From Kiritimatiellia bacterium (GTDB lineage Bacteria; Verrucomicrobiota; Kiritimatiellia; UBA8416), in the NCBI GenBank assembly GCA_007126175.1, contig SLBU01000046.1, forward strand, positions 1 to 10,270: a DNA stretch of 10,270 bases, written 5' to 3'. This document shows positions 1 to 7,828 of this stretch, piece after piece. The stretch's first letter is position 1. The number at the start of each line of letters is the position of its first letter. The notes beneath the pieces are model-generated. The model did no database searches. It saw only the letters and a list, made by a program, of their open reading frames with translations, and was not told the DNA's origin. The translations under genes and the position numbers were made by a program.

Positions 1-497
1 ATCTCTGCGACTGGCGCCTCCCGGCCATAATGCCGGAACCATAGGGCATAACCATGCATACGAAATTGCGGGGGTAACACATCCGCCTGCAGATACCCCA
101 TCCAACGCAGCGGGTCACGTTCCATCATCGTCGCATCAAGCATTCGGATGGCCTCGGCGGCCAGGGGCGGATCGTGCTCCACAAGCGCATATACGAACTT
201 CACAACCGTCTCCGTATCCTCCGCCACCGCGGCACGCTCCAACAACCACCCGAACCATTCTTGCCGCGAATGTGCGTCTTCCAACGCAAGCAATGCACCA
301 ATGCCCTGCAGAAGGGCCCGCATCGCCCCCTCCTCCTGCTCAACCCCGGTAATCCACTCCTGTAGCCGCGCAACCTCTGACGTCTGCGCTGCGGCAGTCT
401 TGGCCTCCTGAACCTCCACAGCATCCTCGCGTCCGCAGCCAACCACAACCACAACCATGAGTAACAAGGTACCAACCACATTTGCATATGCTTTCAT
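1..497 (-). CDS. Putative lipoprotein of unknown function, 3' end outside the window
   Basis: I do not recognise this protein. The frame is open from an ATG at 495-497 to the window edge, giving 165 codons with no stop, so the C-terminus is missing. An AGGAG ribosome site lies 7 bases upstream of the ATG. The N-terminus is a lipoprotein signal: Lys2, a hydrophobic run at about residues 7-19 ending in five valines, and the lipobox VVGC with Cys21 as the predicted lipidated residue. After it comes an acidic, Ala/Glu/Gln-rich linker (about 22-60) and then a mostly helical-looking segment rich in Leu, Trp and Glu, possibly helical repeats. No catalytic motif is visible. It lies 106 bases downstream of the alkyltransferase gene on the same strand and may be co-transcribed with it. 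Membrane anchoring is well supported by the signal; the function is unknown. Confidence 0.8.
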   Translation of the reverse strand, partial: MKAYANVVGTLLLMVVVVVGCGREDAVEVQEAKTAAAQTSEVARLQEWITGVEQEEGAMRALLQGIGALLALEDAHSRQEWFGWLLERAAVAEDTETVVKFVYALVEHDPPLAAEAIRMLDATMMERDPLRWMGYLQADVLPPQFRMHGYALWFRHYGREAPVAE

Positions 498-603
498 TCT
501 TACACTCCTGATTCTTGCATCAACACTGACTCCTTACCGCAGCAGCGGGCATCCGGCAAAACATGCACGGTGCAAGCCCACAGCCAATTGCAGCCAAATC
601 CTA

Positions 604-969
604 TCAATGACCAGCATCCGTAGCAACGGAAATGGGAAAATACCACAACTGCTCCCGTGCAAGCAATCTACCATTTACAAACACCACCCCCTCCGCTGCC
701 AGTAGCTCAGCTTTACGCGTCGCCATATGCCCCGTAACCTGCCCCGCATATCCCCCCATCGATAAATCGGACCGAATCACCCGGTGGCACGGCACGGCCG
801 GCGCATCCGGATTCTTCCGCAACACCTGCCCAATCGCACGCGCCGAACCGCAGCCCGCGGCACGTGCCAACTCACCATAGGTAACGACCCGCCCGCGCGG
901 AATCAACAGCAAAAGACGATAGACCCGCACGGACAACCGCTCTGTTGCCTCTGGCACATGAACCATCAT
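604..969 (-). CDS. Methylated-DNA--protein-cysteine methyltransferase (MGMT/Ogt catalytic domain only)
   Basis: This 121-residue protein is the DNA-binding and catalytic domain of the O6-alkylguanine-DNA alkyltransferase family, without the N-terminal domain found in Ada C-terminal and full-length Ogt proteins. The active-site PCHR motif is at residues 60-63 with acceptor Cys61 present, so it is not an alkyltransferase-like protein, in which Trp replaces that Cys. Also visible are the recognition-helix region with Tyr31 (TYGELARAAG) and Arg44 in SARAIG, where the family's arginine finger lies, and the MGGYAG loop after the active site. Known family role: one-step, suicidal transfer of alkyl groups from O6-alkylguanine to the active cysteine. 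An AGGAG site sits 5 bases before the ATG at 969, and a second ATG follows immediately; either could start translation. It lies upstream of the lipoprotein gene on the same strand. Confidence 0.88.
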   Translation of the reverse strand: MMVHVPEATERLSVRVYRLLLLIPRGRVVTYGELARAAGCGSARAIGQVLRKNPDAPAVPCHRVIRSDLSMGGYAGQVTGHMATRKAELLAAEGVVFVNGRLLAREQLWYFPISVATDAGH

Positions 970-1149
970 TCACGCTCCTGTTATATCTGTCAATGGAATC
1001 AAACCCATTGTGGCCCGCACGCTATCTCCCGCACCCAGTTGCGCCGCCGGAAAGGCGGTTTCCTCCGCAACACAACACCTCGCTCGGGAAACGATAATCA
1101 TTACCGCTGCACAAATCAATAGCTCCCAGTCCGAAACAACACCATCCAT
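970..1149 (-). CDS. Doubtful small ORF abutting the alkyltransferase start
   Basis: This is a 59-codon frame on the minus strand whose TGA (970-972) directly abuts the ATG of the alkyltransferase gene, a layout typical of translational coupling. It has a hydrophobic stretch at about residues 8-20, which could be a membrane anchor or a poor signal peptide, followed by two adjacent cysteines. I recognise no family. The region before its ATG has no good ribosome site. The same frame stays open further upstream across the antisense of tRNA-Arg, so its openness is weak evidence. It may equally be the alkyltransferase leader and promoter region. Confidence 0.2.
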   Translation of the reverse strand: MDGVVSDWELLICAAVMIIVSRARCCVAEETAFPAAQLGAGDSVRATMGLIPLTDITGA

Positions 1150-1202
1150 CTCAATAATTACCGACCTTTTCTGCAAAATTTTACATGTGCTGCTTTTTAC
1201 AG

Positions 1203-1232
1203 TTGCATCCCTTGCCCAAATCACGCTATATT
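1203..1232 (+). promoter_or_regulatory. Candidate sigma70-type promoter for tRNA-Arg
   Basis: A TATATT -10-like hexamer at 1227-1232 lies 13 bases before the tRNA. TTGCAT at 1203-1208 could be its -35 element, with an 18-base spacer. The -10 is good (5 of 6), but the -35 matches only 3 of 6. The short distance to the mature 5' end suits a tRNA gene. Confidence 0.4.
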
Positions 1233-1244
1233 GCTGCCCGTCGT

Positions 1245-1321
1245 GTACCCGTGGCTCAATTGGATAGAGCACCTGACTACGGATCAGGAGGTTGGAGGTT
1301 CGAGCCCTCCCGGGTACGCCA
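1245..1321 (+). tRNA. tRNA-Arg, anticodon ACG
   Basis: The cloverleaf is complete. The acceptor arms GTACCCG and CGGGTAC pair over all 7 positions, the D stem is GCTC/GAGC, the anticodon stem is CCTGA/TCAGG, and the T stem is GGAGG/CCTCC with a TTCGAGC loop. The anticodon loop CTACGGA places ACG at 1279-1281; in bacteria its A34 is normally edited to inosine so that it reads CGU, CGC and CGA. The discriminator is G and the 3' CCA is encoded (1319-1321). No convincing terminator follows, so transcription may run on towards fucI. Confidence 0.97.
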
Positions 1322-1327
1322 TCCCGC

Positions 1328-1355
1328 GTGACGATCGTCGCCTCACCAATATATA
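1328..1355 (+). promoter_or_regulatory. Candidate promoter and palindrome upstream of fucI
   Basis: GTGACG (1328-1333) and TATATA (1350-1355) form a weak sigma70-like pair with a 16-base spacer; reading the -10 as TATAAA at 1352-1357 gives 18. A perfect 10-base palindrome, GACGATCGTC at 1330-1339, overlaps the -35 side and could be an operator half-site pair or part of a hairpin after the tRNA. Both readings are tentative. Confidence 0.3.
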
Positions 1356-1415
1356 AAACCGCGCGGAAAAACCAGTGATTGAGGCATGACATCACACACA
1401 ACAGGAGCAATAAAC

Positions 1416-3209
1416 ATGGCAAAAAAGCAAACACCTAGTTGGATCACATCGTTACCCAAAGTCGGCATTCGTCCCACCATCGACGGGCGTTACGGTGGGG
1501 TACGGGAGTCGTTGGAAGGCCAGGTCATGGATATGGCCAAACGCGCCGCCGCGCTCATCAGTAGTACCTTGCGCTACCCCAATGGCACCCCCGTCGAATG
1601 CATCATTGCTGACACCTGTATCGGCGGTGTCGCCGAATCAGCCGCCTGTGCAGAAAAATTCGATCGCGAAAACGTCGGGGTCTCGCTCACCGTCACCCCC
1701 TGCTGGTGTTACGGATCCGAAACCATGGATATGGACCCTCTACGCCCCAAAGCTGTCTGGGGCTTTAATGGCACCGAGCGTCCGGGCGCCGTATACCTCG
1801 CCGCCGTACTCGCCGGACATTCCCAGAAAGGCCTCCCCGCATTCGGCATCTACGGGCGCGATGTCCAGGATGGAGGCGACAGCGCTATCCCCGCCGATGT
1901 CGCCACCAAAATCCTGCGATTTACCAAAGCTGGCCTGGCCTTGGCTATGATGCGCGGCAAAGCCTATCTCTCCATGGGCGGATGCTCCATGGGTATCGCA
2001 GGCTCCATTGTAGACCAGTCTTTCTTTGAATCCTTCCTCGGAATGCGCGTCGAGGCCATCGACCTCACCGAATTTGCCCGCCGCATGCGCGACGGCATCT
2101 ACGACCACGAAGAATACAAGAAGGCCATAGCCTGGGCGAAAGAAAACTGCAAGGAAGGCCACGATCCCAATAGCAAGGACACCAAACGCTCACGCAAACA
2201 ACTCAACAGCGAATGGGAACAATCCGTAAAAATGGCCATGATCACGCGTGATCTAATGTACGGAAACCCCGTTCTCGCCGAAATGGGCAGGATCGAGGAA
2301 TCCCGCGGACACAACGCCATTCTCAGTGGCTTCCAGGGACAACGCCACTGGACCGACACCTATGCCAATGGGGACTTTCTCGAAGCCATATCCAACAGCT
2401 CCTTCGACTGGAACGGCATTCGTATGCCTCGCCTAGTCGCCACGGAAAACGATAGCCTCAACGGCGTGCCCATGCTGCTATCCTACCTGTTGACCAATAC
2501 TGCCCAGGTATTTGCCGACGTTCGAACCTACTGGAGCCCCGAAGCCATCAAGCGCGTTACGGGATACGATGTCGAAGGCACTGCCGCAGGCGGCATCATC
2601 CACCTTATCAATTCCGGCTCCGCCGCACTCGATGGCAGTGGCCAGCAATCCATCAATGGGCAGCCAGCCATGAAGCCCTTCTGGGATATCTCCCGCAAAG
2701 AGGCTAAAGCCTGCCTGGACGCTACAACCTGGCATCCCTCCGTCACCGAGTACTTCCCAGGCGGCGGTTGGTCCAGCAAGTTCGTAACCAAAGCTGGCAT
2801 GCCCGTAACCATGAGCCGCATCAACTTGGTAAAAGGTCTGGGGCCCGTACTTCAGATTGCGGAAGGCACCACCGTCGAACTACCCGCCAAGGTGCATGCA
2901 GCCCTCGACGACCGAACCAACAACACCTGGCCCACCACTTGGTTCGCCCCCCGCACAACCGGAAACGGCGCATTCCGCGATGTCTACTCCGTCATGGCCA
3001 ACTGGGGCGCCAACCACGGCGCATTCAGCTATGGCCACATTGGAGCAGACCTCATCTCCCTCGCGGCCCTGCTACGTATCCCGGTCTTCATGCACAACGT
3101 GCCGGAAGAACAAATCTTCCGCCCCAGCGCATGGGCATCCTTCGGTACCAACGATCTCGAAGGGGCCGACTTCCGCGCCTGCGCTGCCTATGGACCCCTA
3201 TACAACTAA
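1416..3209 (+). CDS. fucI: L-fucose isomerase
   Basis: FucI interconverts L-fucose and L-fuculose (and usually D-arabinose and D-ribulose) in the cytoplasm using Mn2+. The match runs end to end: [11 protein letters not shown] near the N-terminus, [53 protein letters not shown], and a GPLYN C-terminus as in the E. coli enzyme. Counting from this start, the expected metal ligands are all present: Glu344 in ATEND, Asp368 in FADVRTYW and His534 in NWGANH, corresponding by my alignment from memory to E. coli Glu337, Asp361 and His528. I chose the ATG at 1416 because AGGAG lies 8 bases upstream and it gives 597 residues, near the E. coli 591; an in-frame ATG at 1386 lacks a ribosome site. No fuculokinase, aldolase, permease or regulator is adjacent, and no terminator is visible before rpsO. 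Confidence 0.96.
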   Translation: MAKKQTPSWITSLPKVGIRPTIDGRYGGVRESLEGQVMDMAKRAAALISSTLRYPNGTPVECIIADTCIGGVAESAACAEKFDRENVGVSLTVTPCWCYGSETMDMDPLRPKAVWGFNGTERPGAVYLAAVLAGHSQKGLPAFGIYGRDVQDGGDSAIPADVATKILRFTKAGLALAMMRGKAYLSMGGCSMGIAGSIVDQSFFESFLGMRVEAIDLTEFARRMRDGIYDHEEYKKAIAWAKENCKEGHDPNSKDTKRSRKQLNSEWEQSVKMAMITRDLMYGNPVLAEMGRIEESRGHNAILSGFQGQRHWTDTYANGDFLEAISNSSFDWNGIRMPRLVATENDSLNGVPMLLSYLLTNTAQVFADVRTYWSPEAIKRVTGYDVEGTAAGGIIHLINSGSAALDGSGQQSINGQPAMKPFWDISRKEAKACLDATTWHPSVTEYFPGGGWSSKFVTKAGMPVTMSRINLVKGLGPVLQIAEGTTVELPAKVHAALDDRTNNTWPTTWFAPRTTGNGAFRDVYSVMANWGANHGAFSYGHIGADLISLAALLRIPVFMHNVPEEQIFRPSAWASFGTNDLEGADFRACAAYGPLYN

Positions 3210-3237
3210 AAATAACATGGCCTCGTAAAAATCCTGC

Positions 3238-3266
3238 TTTACACACAAGCGTACGAAGTCTATATT
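3238..3266 (+). promoter_or_regulatory. Strong sigma70-type promoter for rpsO-pnp
   Basis: TTTACA (3238-3243) and TATATT (3261-3266) are separated by an ideal 17 bases, and each matches consensus at 5 of 6 positions. Transcription would begin near 3273 and give a purine-rich leader of about 55 bases. A run of eight C (3267-3274) lies at the expected start and faces GGGG at 3283-3286, which could form a small hairpin at the 5' end of the transcript. Confidence 0.7.
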
Positions 3267-3310
3267 CCCCCCCCACGTAAGAGGGGAAGAAAACAAAGAG
3301 AAGCCTGAGA

Positions 3311-3328
3311 AGAGGATGACGTAGGAAT
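3311..3328 (+). promoter_or_regulatory. Unusual ribosome-binding region of rpsO
   Basis: Two candidate Shine-Dalgarno segments flank a tiny ORF. AGAGGA (3311-3316) ends 12 bases before the rpsO ATG, too far. AGGA (3323-3326) ends 2 bases before it, too close. Between them is ATG ACG TAG (3316-3324), a two-codon frame whose stop overlaps the second segment. The rpsO frame has a TGA at 3317-3319, so no alternative in-frame start is hidden upstream. Confidence 0.5.
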
Positions 3329-3592
3329 ATGAGTCAGATCGACAAAGCAAGCATTCAAGAGAAATACCAGCGGCACGAACGCGATACGGGTTCGTCCGAC
3401 GTACAAATTGCTGTACTTACCACCAAGATACAGAAGCTCACCGAGCATCTGAAGACCAACAAGAAAGACCATAGCTCCCGCCATGGACTGATCAAGATGG
3501 TCAGCGCTCGTCGGCGCCTGCTCGACTATCTCAAGGAAACGGAAGTAAGCCGTTACCAGAGTCTTATCAAGGATCTCGGCATCCGCCGCTGA
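3329..3592 (+). CDS. rpsO: 30S ribosomal protein S15
   Basis: S15 is a primary 16S rRNA-binding protein that helps organise the central domain of the small subunit. The 87-residue product has the usual family length and hallmarks: [14 protein letters not shown], then the loop HKKDHxSRxGL in the form [20 protein letters not shown], then LLDYL and the C-terminal GIRR. It is the first gene after the strong promoter at 3238-3266 and lies 167 bases upstream of pnp, the conserved rpsO-pnp order. In several bacteria S15 represses its own translation by binding its mRNA leader. The leader here is purine-rich with poorly placed ribosome sites, which would fit control at initiation, but I see no clear S15-binding fold. 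Confidence 0.97.
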   Translation: MSQIDKASIQEKYQRHERDTGSSDVQIAVLTTKIQKLTEHLKTNKKDHSSRHGLIKMVSARRRLLDYLKETEVSRYQSLIKDLGIRR

Positions 3593-3614
3593 TCTGGAAC
3601 AAGCCTGATCCTGC

Positions 3615-3676
3615 CCTGCCGTACCAATCCCAAAATGGGCGGCAGGTCGCATGCACAATAGCAATATAGGCATGCG
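3615..3676 (+). promoter_or_regulatory. Two tandem hairpins in the rpsO-pnp intergenic region
   Basis: The first hairpin pairs CCTGCCG (3615-3621) with CGGCAGG (3640-3646) over 7 perfect pairs, with an inner stem CCCA/TGGG around AAA (3629-3639) and a 7-base bulge on the left side. The second pairs CGCATGC (3648-3654) with GCATGCG (3670-3676) around a 15-base loop. No T-tract follows either, so they do not look like intrinsic terminators. In E. coli the same interval holds an RNase III-cleaved hairpin through which PNPase limits its own expression; an equivalent role here is inference. Confidence 0.6.
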
Positions 3677-3759
3677 CGCAGGATCTCATACAACATGGCC
3701 TCCGGATCAGAACACAAGAAAATCAGATACTCCGGCGGCTACAAAAGAAGGAAAGAAAC

Positions 3760-5865
3760 ATGCAAGATGCAACATCCGTAGCCGCCATCGTTGGCGAAAA
3801 CGAAATCAAGCTCGAAGCCGGGCTTCTGGCACAGCAAGCCGCTGGTGCCTGCACCATCCAAATCGGGGAAACCGTACTCTTCTCCGCCGTAACCGCCGCC
3901 GATAAACCGCGCGAGGGAATCGACTTCTTCCCCCTGCAAGTGGAATACCGCGAAAAATTCTATGCAGCCGGACGCTTTCCGGGGGGCTTCTTCAAGCGGG
4001 AAGCGCGCCCGAGCGAAGGGGAAATTCTTACCTCCCGCTTTACAGACCGGCCCATTCGGCCATTGTTCCCGGCAAATTACTTCAACGAAGTGCAGATTAA
4101 CAACATGCTGCTCTCCGCCGATGGCCTCCACGACTCTGATATTCATAATATCACCGTATCGAGCACGGCACTGATGATCTCTGAGATTCCCTTCGACGGC
4201 CCGATTGCCGGTGTCCGCGTGGGCCGCGTTGATGGGCAATTCATCGTTAACCCAACCCACCAGCAGCGCGCCACTAGCGATCTGGATCTCATTTATGCCG
4301 GCACACGCGAACTTCCGGTCATGATCGAAGGTTCCTGCAAGGAAATCTCCGAAGCAGATCTGATTGCGGCCATGAAAATCGCCCAGGAAGCCGTTGTCAT
4401 ACTCTGTGACCTGCAGCTCGAATTGCGCAAAGCGCTCGGACTGCCCGAAAAAGTCGTCGAGCCCTACACGCCCGACACCACGCTGCTTGATGCCGCACGC
4501 TCCATGAAAGGTGACGAACTCTCAGATGCCTTGCAAATCGCAGGCAAACTCGAACGCCACGGCAAAGTCAATGAAGTACGCGACGCACTCAAAGAACAGC
4601 TCCTCGCGGATTTCCCGGAGATGACCGACGAAGCGTTCCGCGCCATGTTCGACCAACTCGAAATCGAGACCGTACGGCGGAATGTCCTCGAACACGGTAA
4701 ACGCATCGACGGACGCGCTTTCGATGAGCTGCGCCCGCTTCGCGCGCAAGTCGGCGTATTGCCACGCACACATGGCTCGGCCATTTTCAACCGCGGCGAG
4801 ACCCAGTCCCTTGGAACGGTTACGCTCGGCACAAAATCCGACAAACAGTCCATGGATGCCATCACCGGCGGCGAAAAAATCAAAAACTTCATGCTGCACT
4901 ACAATTTCCCGCCCTACTGCGTGGGCGAGTGTGGACGCCTCGGAGGCACCGGCCGGCGCGAAATTGGCCATGGCGCTCTCGCCGAGCGGTCCTTGCGCGA
5001 AGTCATGCCGGAGGATTACCCCTATACGGTGCGTATCGTATCCGACATCATGGGCTCCAACGGTTCCTCCTCCATGGCCAGTATCTGCGTAGGTTCGCTC
5101 GCCATGATGGATGCCGGTATCCCGATCAAAGCGCCTGTCGCTGGCATTTCGGTCGGGCTCTTCACGGGCACGGATAAAGCGGATCTCGTGATCGATATCC
5201 TTGGCACGGAAGACCATTGCGGCGATATGGACTTCAAGGTTGCCGGTACCCGCAAGGGGATCACCGGCTTCCAGGTCGATCTCAAAATCCCTGGCCTCAA
5301 GTGGGACTTGGTAGAAGGTGCCTTCGAAATGGCCAAGACGGCCCGTGGACAGATCCTCGACTACATGGAGTCGGTACTTCCGGCACCCCGTGAGACAATG
5401 TCTACCTATGCCCCGCGGATCGAATCCATTCGGATCGATCCCGAAAAAATCGGCGAACTCATCGGACCCGGCGGCAAGAACATCCGCGGCATCACGGAAC
5501 GTTCCGGTGCACAGATCGACATTGCCGAGGACGGCACGGTCAGCATCTACGCCAACAATGGCGAAGCGATGGAGGCGGCCATCCGCGAAGTCAAAGCCAT
5601 CACCATGGATCCCGAAGAAGGCGAAATCTACGAAGGCCGTGTCACCGGTGTCAAAGACTTCGGCGCGTTCGTCGAAATCCTGCCCGGACGCGATGGCCTC
5701 GTACACATCAGCGAACTTGCCGATTTCCGTGTCAACAGCGTGGAAGACATCTGCAAGGTGGGCGATGTGATGAAGGTCAAGTGCATTGGCGTCGACGACC
5801 GTGGACGCGTCAAGCTCAGCCGTCGTGCCGCAATGCAGGATCTCGATGAGCAGGCCAACGCCTGA
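3760..5865 (+). CDS. pnp: Polyribonucleotide nucleotidyltransferase (PNPase)
   Basis: PNPase is a trimeric 3'-5' exoribonuclease that uses phosphate to degrade RNA to nucleoside diphosphates and can also run in reverse. The 701 residues show the full architecture: first RNase PH core (about 1-145) with [20 protein letters not shown]; helical linker domain (about 165-300); second RNase PH core (about 315-545); KH domain (about 552-612) with the GPGG loop at 569-572; and S1 domain (about 621-688). Catalytic-site features are intact: GRRE at 398-401, SNGSSS at 433-438, and Asp485 and Asp491 in EDHCGDMDF, matching E. coli Asp486 and Asp492 by my alignment. AAGGA lies 7 bases before the ATG. It probably shares the rpsO promoter and is subject to control at the hairpins just upstream. 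Transcription ends at 5889-5920. Confidence 0.98.
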   Translation: MQDATSVAAIVGENEIKLEAGLLAQQAAGACTIQIGETVLFSAVTAADKPREGIDFFPLQVEYREKFYAAGRFPGGFFKREARPSEGEILTSRFTDRPIRPLFPANYFNEVQINNMLLSADGLHDSDIHNITVSSTALMISEIPFDGPIAGVRVGRVDGQFIVNPTHQQRATSDLDLIYAGTRELPVMIEGSCKEISEADLIAAMKIAQEAVVILCDLQLELRKALGLPEKVVEPYTPDTTLLDAARSMKGDELSDALQIAGKLERHGKVNEVRDALKEQLLADFPEMTDEAFRAMFDQLEIETVRRNVLEHGKRIDGRAFDELRPLRAQVGVLPRTHGSAIFNRGETQSLGTVTLGTKSDKQSMDAITGGEKIKNFMLHYNFPPYCVGECGRLGGTGRREIGHGALAERSLREVMPEDYPYTVRIVSDIMGSNGSSSMASICVGSLAMMDAGIPIKAPVAGISVGLFTGTDKADLVIDILGTEDHCGDMDFKVAGTRKGITGFQVDLKIPGLKWDLVEGAFEMAKTARGQILDYMESVLPAPRETMSTYAPRIESIRIDPEKIGELIGPGGKNIRGITERSGAQIDIAEDGTVSIYANNGEAMEAAIREVKAITMDPEEGEIYEGRVTGVKDFGAFVEILPGRDGLVHISELADFRVNSVEDICKVGDVMKVKCIGVDDRGRVKLSRRAAMQDLDEQANA

Positions 5866-5888
5866 TACCTGACACATGGTTCAGATCC

Positions 5889-5920
5889 AAAAGGGGAAGC
5901 AGCAATGCTTCCCCTTTTTT
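5889..5920. terminator. Intrinsic terminator between convergent pnp and lolD
   Basis: A 13-pair stem, AAAAGGGGAAGCA/TGCTTCCCCTTTT, closes a GCAA tetraloop (GNRA class) and is followed on the plus strand by more T, giving six in a row (5915-5920). It lies 24 bases after the pnp stop. Read on the minus strand the stem ends in TTTT, so it can also stop the lysS-lolC-lolD transcript. The lolD stop codon (5920-5922) touches the T-run. Confidence 0.92.
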
Positions 5921-6597
5921 CATGTCCCCACCAGCACCCCATTTTCCAAATGCAGATGCCGATTGCAACAGCCCGCAACCTGATCATTATGCGTCACAAG
6001 CACCAACGCATAATCGTGCTCACGAACCAACCCAAACAGTAGATCTAATACCTGACCACCGGTTTCATCATCCAGATTCCCCGTCGGCTCGTCTGCCAGG
6101 ATGACACGTGGATCATTCATCAACGCACGCGCGATGGCTACGCGCTGCTGCTCCCCGCCGGATAACTCCACCGGGGTATGCCCAGCACGATCCGCCATGC
6201 CCACTGCGTCCAATAACCCCAGCGCCCGCGAACGCATTTGCTTGCGCCCCGTCGCCAGCGCCCGCGCCGGCAGCATCACATTATCCAGAACATCCAATTC
6301 CGGCAATAGGTGGTACGACTGAAAAACAAACCCGATCTTGCGCGCACGCAACCGGGTCCGCTTCGCTCCCGAAACACCATACAAATCCGCGCCCGCCACA
6401 CACACCGGCCCACTTTGGTGGTCAGGACGATCCAGCCCCCCCAGAATATGCAACAGCGTACTCTTCCCCGCACCGCTCTTGCCCGTGATCGCCAGACTCT
6501 CGCCCGCCGCCACCCGACACTGCAACCCCTGTAACACCGGAATCACATGCCCACGCATCCGATACTTTTTATAAATGTTTGTTGCCTCGATCAACAT
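5920..6597 (-). CDS. lolD: Lipoprotein-releasing ABC transporter, ATP-binding subunit
   Basis: This is a MacB/LolD-type ABC ATPase that powers release of lipoproteins from the inner membrane for delivery to the outer membrane. From the ATG at 6597 it has 225 residues, normal for LolD. Walker A is GKSGAGKST (about 39-47), the Q-loop is in [16 protein letters not shown] (about 92-107), the signature is LSGGEQQR (about 145-152), Walker B is [12 protein letters not shown] (about 165-176) and the H-loop is VTHND (about 201-205). LolD and MacB subunits share the [14 protein letters not shown] segment. AGGGG lies 6 bases before this ATG; a GTG one codon upstream (6598-6600) is an alternative start. 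The gene begins 9 bases after the permease stop and is last in the operon. It could in principle serve another FtsX-type exporter, but the LolC-like partner argues for Lol. Confidence 0.92.
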   Translation of the reverse strand: MLIEATNIYKKYRMRGHVIPVLQGLQCRVAAGESLAITGKSGAGKSTLLHILGGLDRPDHQSGPVCVAGADLYGVSGAKRTRLRARKIGFVFQSYHLLPELDVLDNVMLPARALATGRKQMRSRALGLLDAVGMADRAGHTPVELSGGEQQRVAIARALMNDPRVILADEPTGNLDDETGGQVLDLLFGLVREHDYALVLVTHNDQVAGCCNRHLHLENGVLVGT

Positions 6598-6606
6598 CAC
6601 ACACCC

Positions 6607-7827
6607 CTACTCCGCCCGAAACGCTTCCACCGGCTGCAAAACGGCCGCCCGCAACACCGGAATCATACATGTAACCGTGCAAGCCGCCATGACCAAGGCT
6701 CCCACCTGCCACAAATCATGCGCGCTAATCTCCCAAGGCAATTCCGCCAGCCCGTAAATATCCTTCGGGAAAACCGCAATATCCATGGATGCCAGAAATG
6801 CCACAATCCCATTCAGATTATGCAACACCAATAACCCCGTCCCGATCCCCGCCACCGTACCAACCAGACACTGTACCCAGCCATGAATCAGAAAGCCCAA
6901 CAGAATCTTCCACGTCGGTACGCCCAGCGCCTTGAATAAACCAATTTCCGGCGTCTTCTGCACAACAATCACAATCAACGTCACCGTCACACAAAATATT
7001 GCAACAATCGTAATAAACGCGAGCAACACAAACATCACCGTCTTCTCATGCGCCAAAGCATCAAAGAGCAAACGATCCGTCTCCTGCCAGGACGCCACAT
7101 TGAACTGCGGACCAATGGCGGCCGACACCCGTGCGCTCATCTCGGTAAACCGGAATGGATCCGTAGTCATCACATACAACGAAAACGCCCCACGCTCCAT
7201 CCCCACAAGATCCCGCCCCACCCCGATATCAGCCAACACAAACCCTGCATCGAAGTCTCGCATCCCCAGATCAAAGATACCGGTTACCTCCAACTCCTCC
7301 GGCAAATGCAGCTCGGCGCGCGACATCACGCTACGCGGCGAATGCACCAGCACCTTGTCGCCAATCCGTATCCCCAGGCGCATCGCCAAATCAATCCCCA
7401 CCACCAGATAATCCCCATCGATCTCGAATCGACCGTGAATATGCTCAGGAATCCGGCTGACATCGCCAGCCCGCTGCGGGTCCAGTCCCAGCAAAATCGG
7501 TGCAGCCACGCGATCATGGGCTTGCAGCATCACGCGCGTTTCCACACTGCCAGCAACCCCCGTAACCCCAGGAACCTGCTCAACAATAGAACTCAACCCC
7601 TCTACATCCTCGATCGGACCATAACGCCCCGTAACCGTCAAATGCGGCTTGAAACTTAAAATCTTCTCGCGCCACATGTTATCGAAGCCCGTCATCACCG
7701 AGAGCACAATCACCAGAATCGCCACCCCCAGCAGCACCCCCAGCACCGAAAAGAGCGTTACCACTGAAAGAAAGGACCTCTTCGGCTTAAGATACTTGAG
7801 CGCCAAAAACAACGGAAACGGCAACAT
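6607..7827 (-). CDS. lolC: Lipoprotein-releasing system transmembrane protein, LolC/LolE family
   Basis: This FtsX/MacB-type permease has 406 residues, the usual size. It shows the typical order: a short cytoplasmic N-terminus (ALKYLKPKRS), membrane helix 1 (about 21-45) ending in SVMTGF, a large periplasmic domain (about 48-260), then three helices at about 264-289, 308-336 and 371-396. The segment WQETDRLLFDALAHEKTVMF (247-266), just before helix 2, and KTPEIGLFKALGV (291-303), the cytoplasmic coupling loop, are characteristic. With LolD it would take mature lipoproteins out of the inner membrane. Only one permease gene is present, so the complex may be a homodimer or use a partner encoded elsewhere. 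The ATG lies one base after the lysS TGA, with GAGGG 6 bases upstream inside lysS, indicating translational coupling. Whether to call it LolC or LolE is arbitrary. Confidence 0.92.
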   Translation of the reverse strand: MLPFPLFLALKYLKPKRSFLSVVTLFSVLGVLLGVAILVIVLSVMTGFDNMWREKILSFKPHLTVTGRYGPIEDVEGLSSIVEQVPGVTGVAGSVETRVMLQAHDRVAAPILLGLDPQRAGDVSRIPEHIHGRFEIDGDYLVVGIDLAMRLGIRIGDKVLVHSPRSVMSRAELHLPEELEVTGIFDLGMRDFDAGFVLADIGVGRDLVGMERGAFSLYVMTTDPFRFTEMSARVSAAIGPQFNVASWQETDRLLFDALAHEKTVMFVLLAFITIVAIFCVTVTLIVIVVQKTPEIGLFKALGVPTWKILLGFLIHGWVQCLVGTVAGIGTGLLVLHNLNGIVAFLASMDIAVFPKDIYGLAELPWEISAHDLWQVGALVMAACTVTCMIPVLRAAVLQPVEAFRAE

Positions 7828-7828
7828 A

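Noticed and set aside
1245..1321. tRNA-Arg as an attachment site for an integrated element
   Set aside because: No integrase, no repeat of the tRNA 3' end and no phage-like genes are visible downstream.
1386..1415. Upstream ATG at 1386 as the fucI start
   Set aside because: It would add ten residues absent from FucI relatives and has no ribosome site, whereas the ATG at 1416 has AGGAG at ideal spacing.
970..1434. A 154-codon minus-strand ORF spanning the tRNA-Arg region
   Set aside because: Most of it is the antisense of tRNA-Arg and of the fucI leader. It has no ribosome site at the distal ATG, and only the last 59 codons are even worth considering.
1740..2162. A minus-strand ORF opposite fucI
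   Set aside because: It mirrors fucI codons, has no family resemblance, and fucI is conserved across the region.
3629..3676. rpsO-pnp hairpins as a terminator
   Set aside because: Neither stem is followed by a T-run, and the genes are a conserved co-transcribed pair.
4522..5877. A 451-codon minus-strand ORF opposite pnp
   Set aside because: It is the antisense shadow of a highly conserved gene with biased third positions; it has no recognisable domain and no ribosome site.
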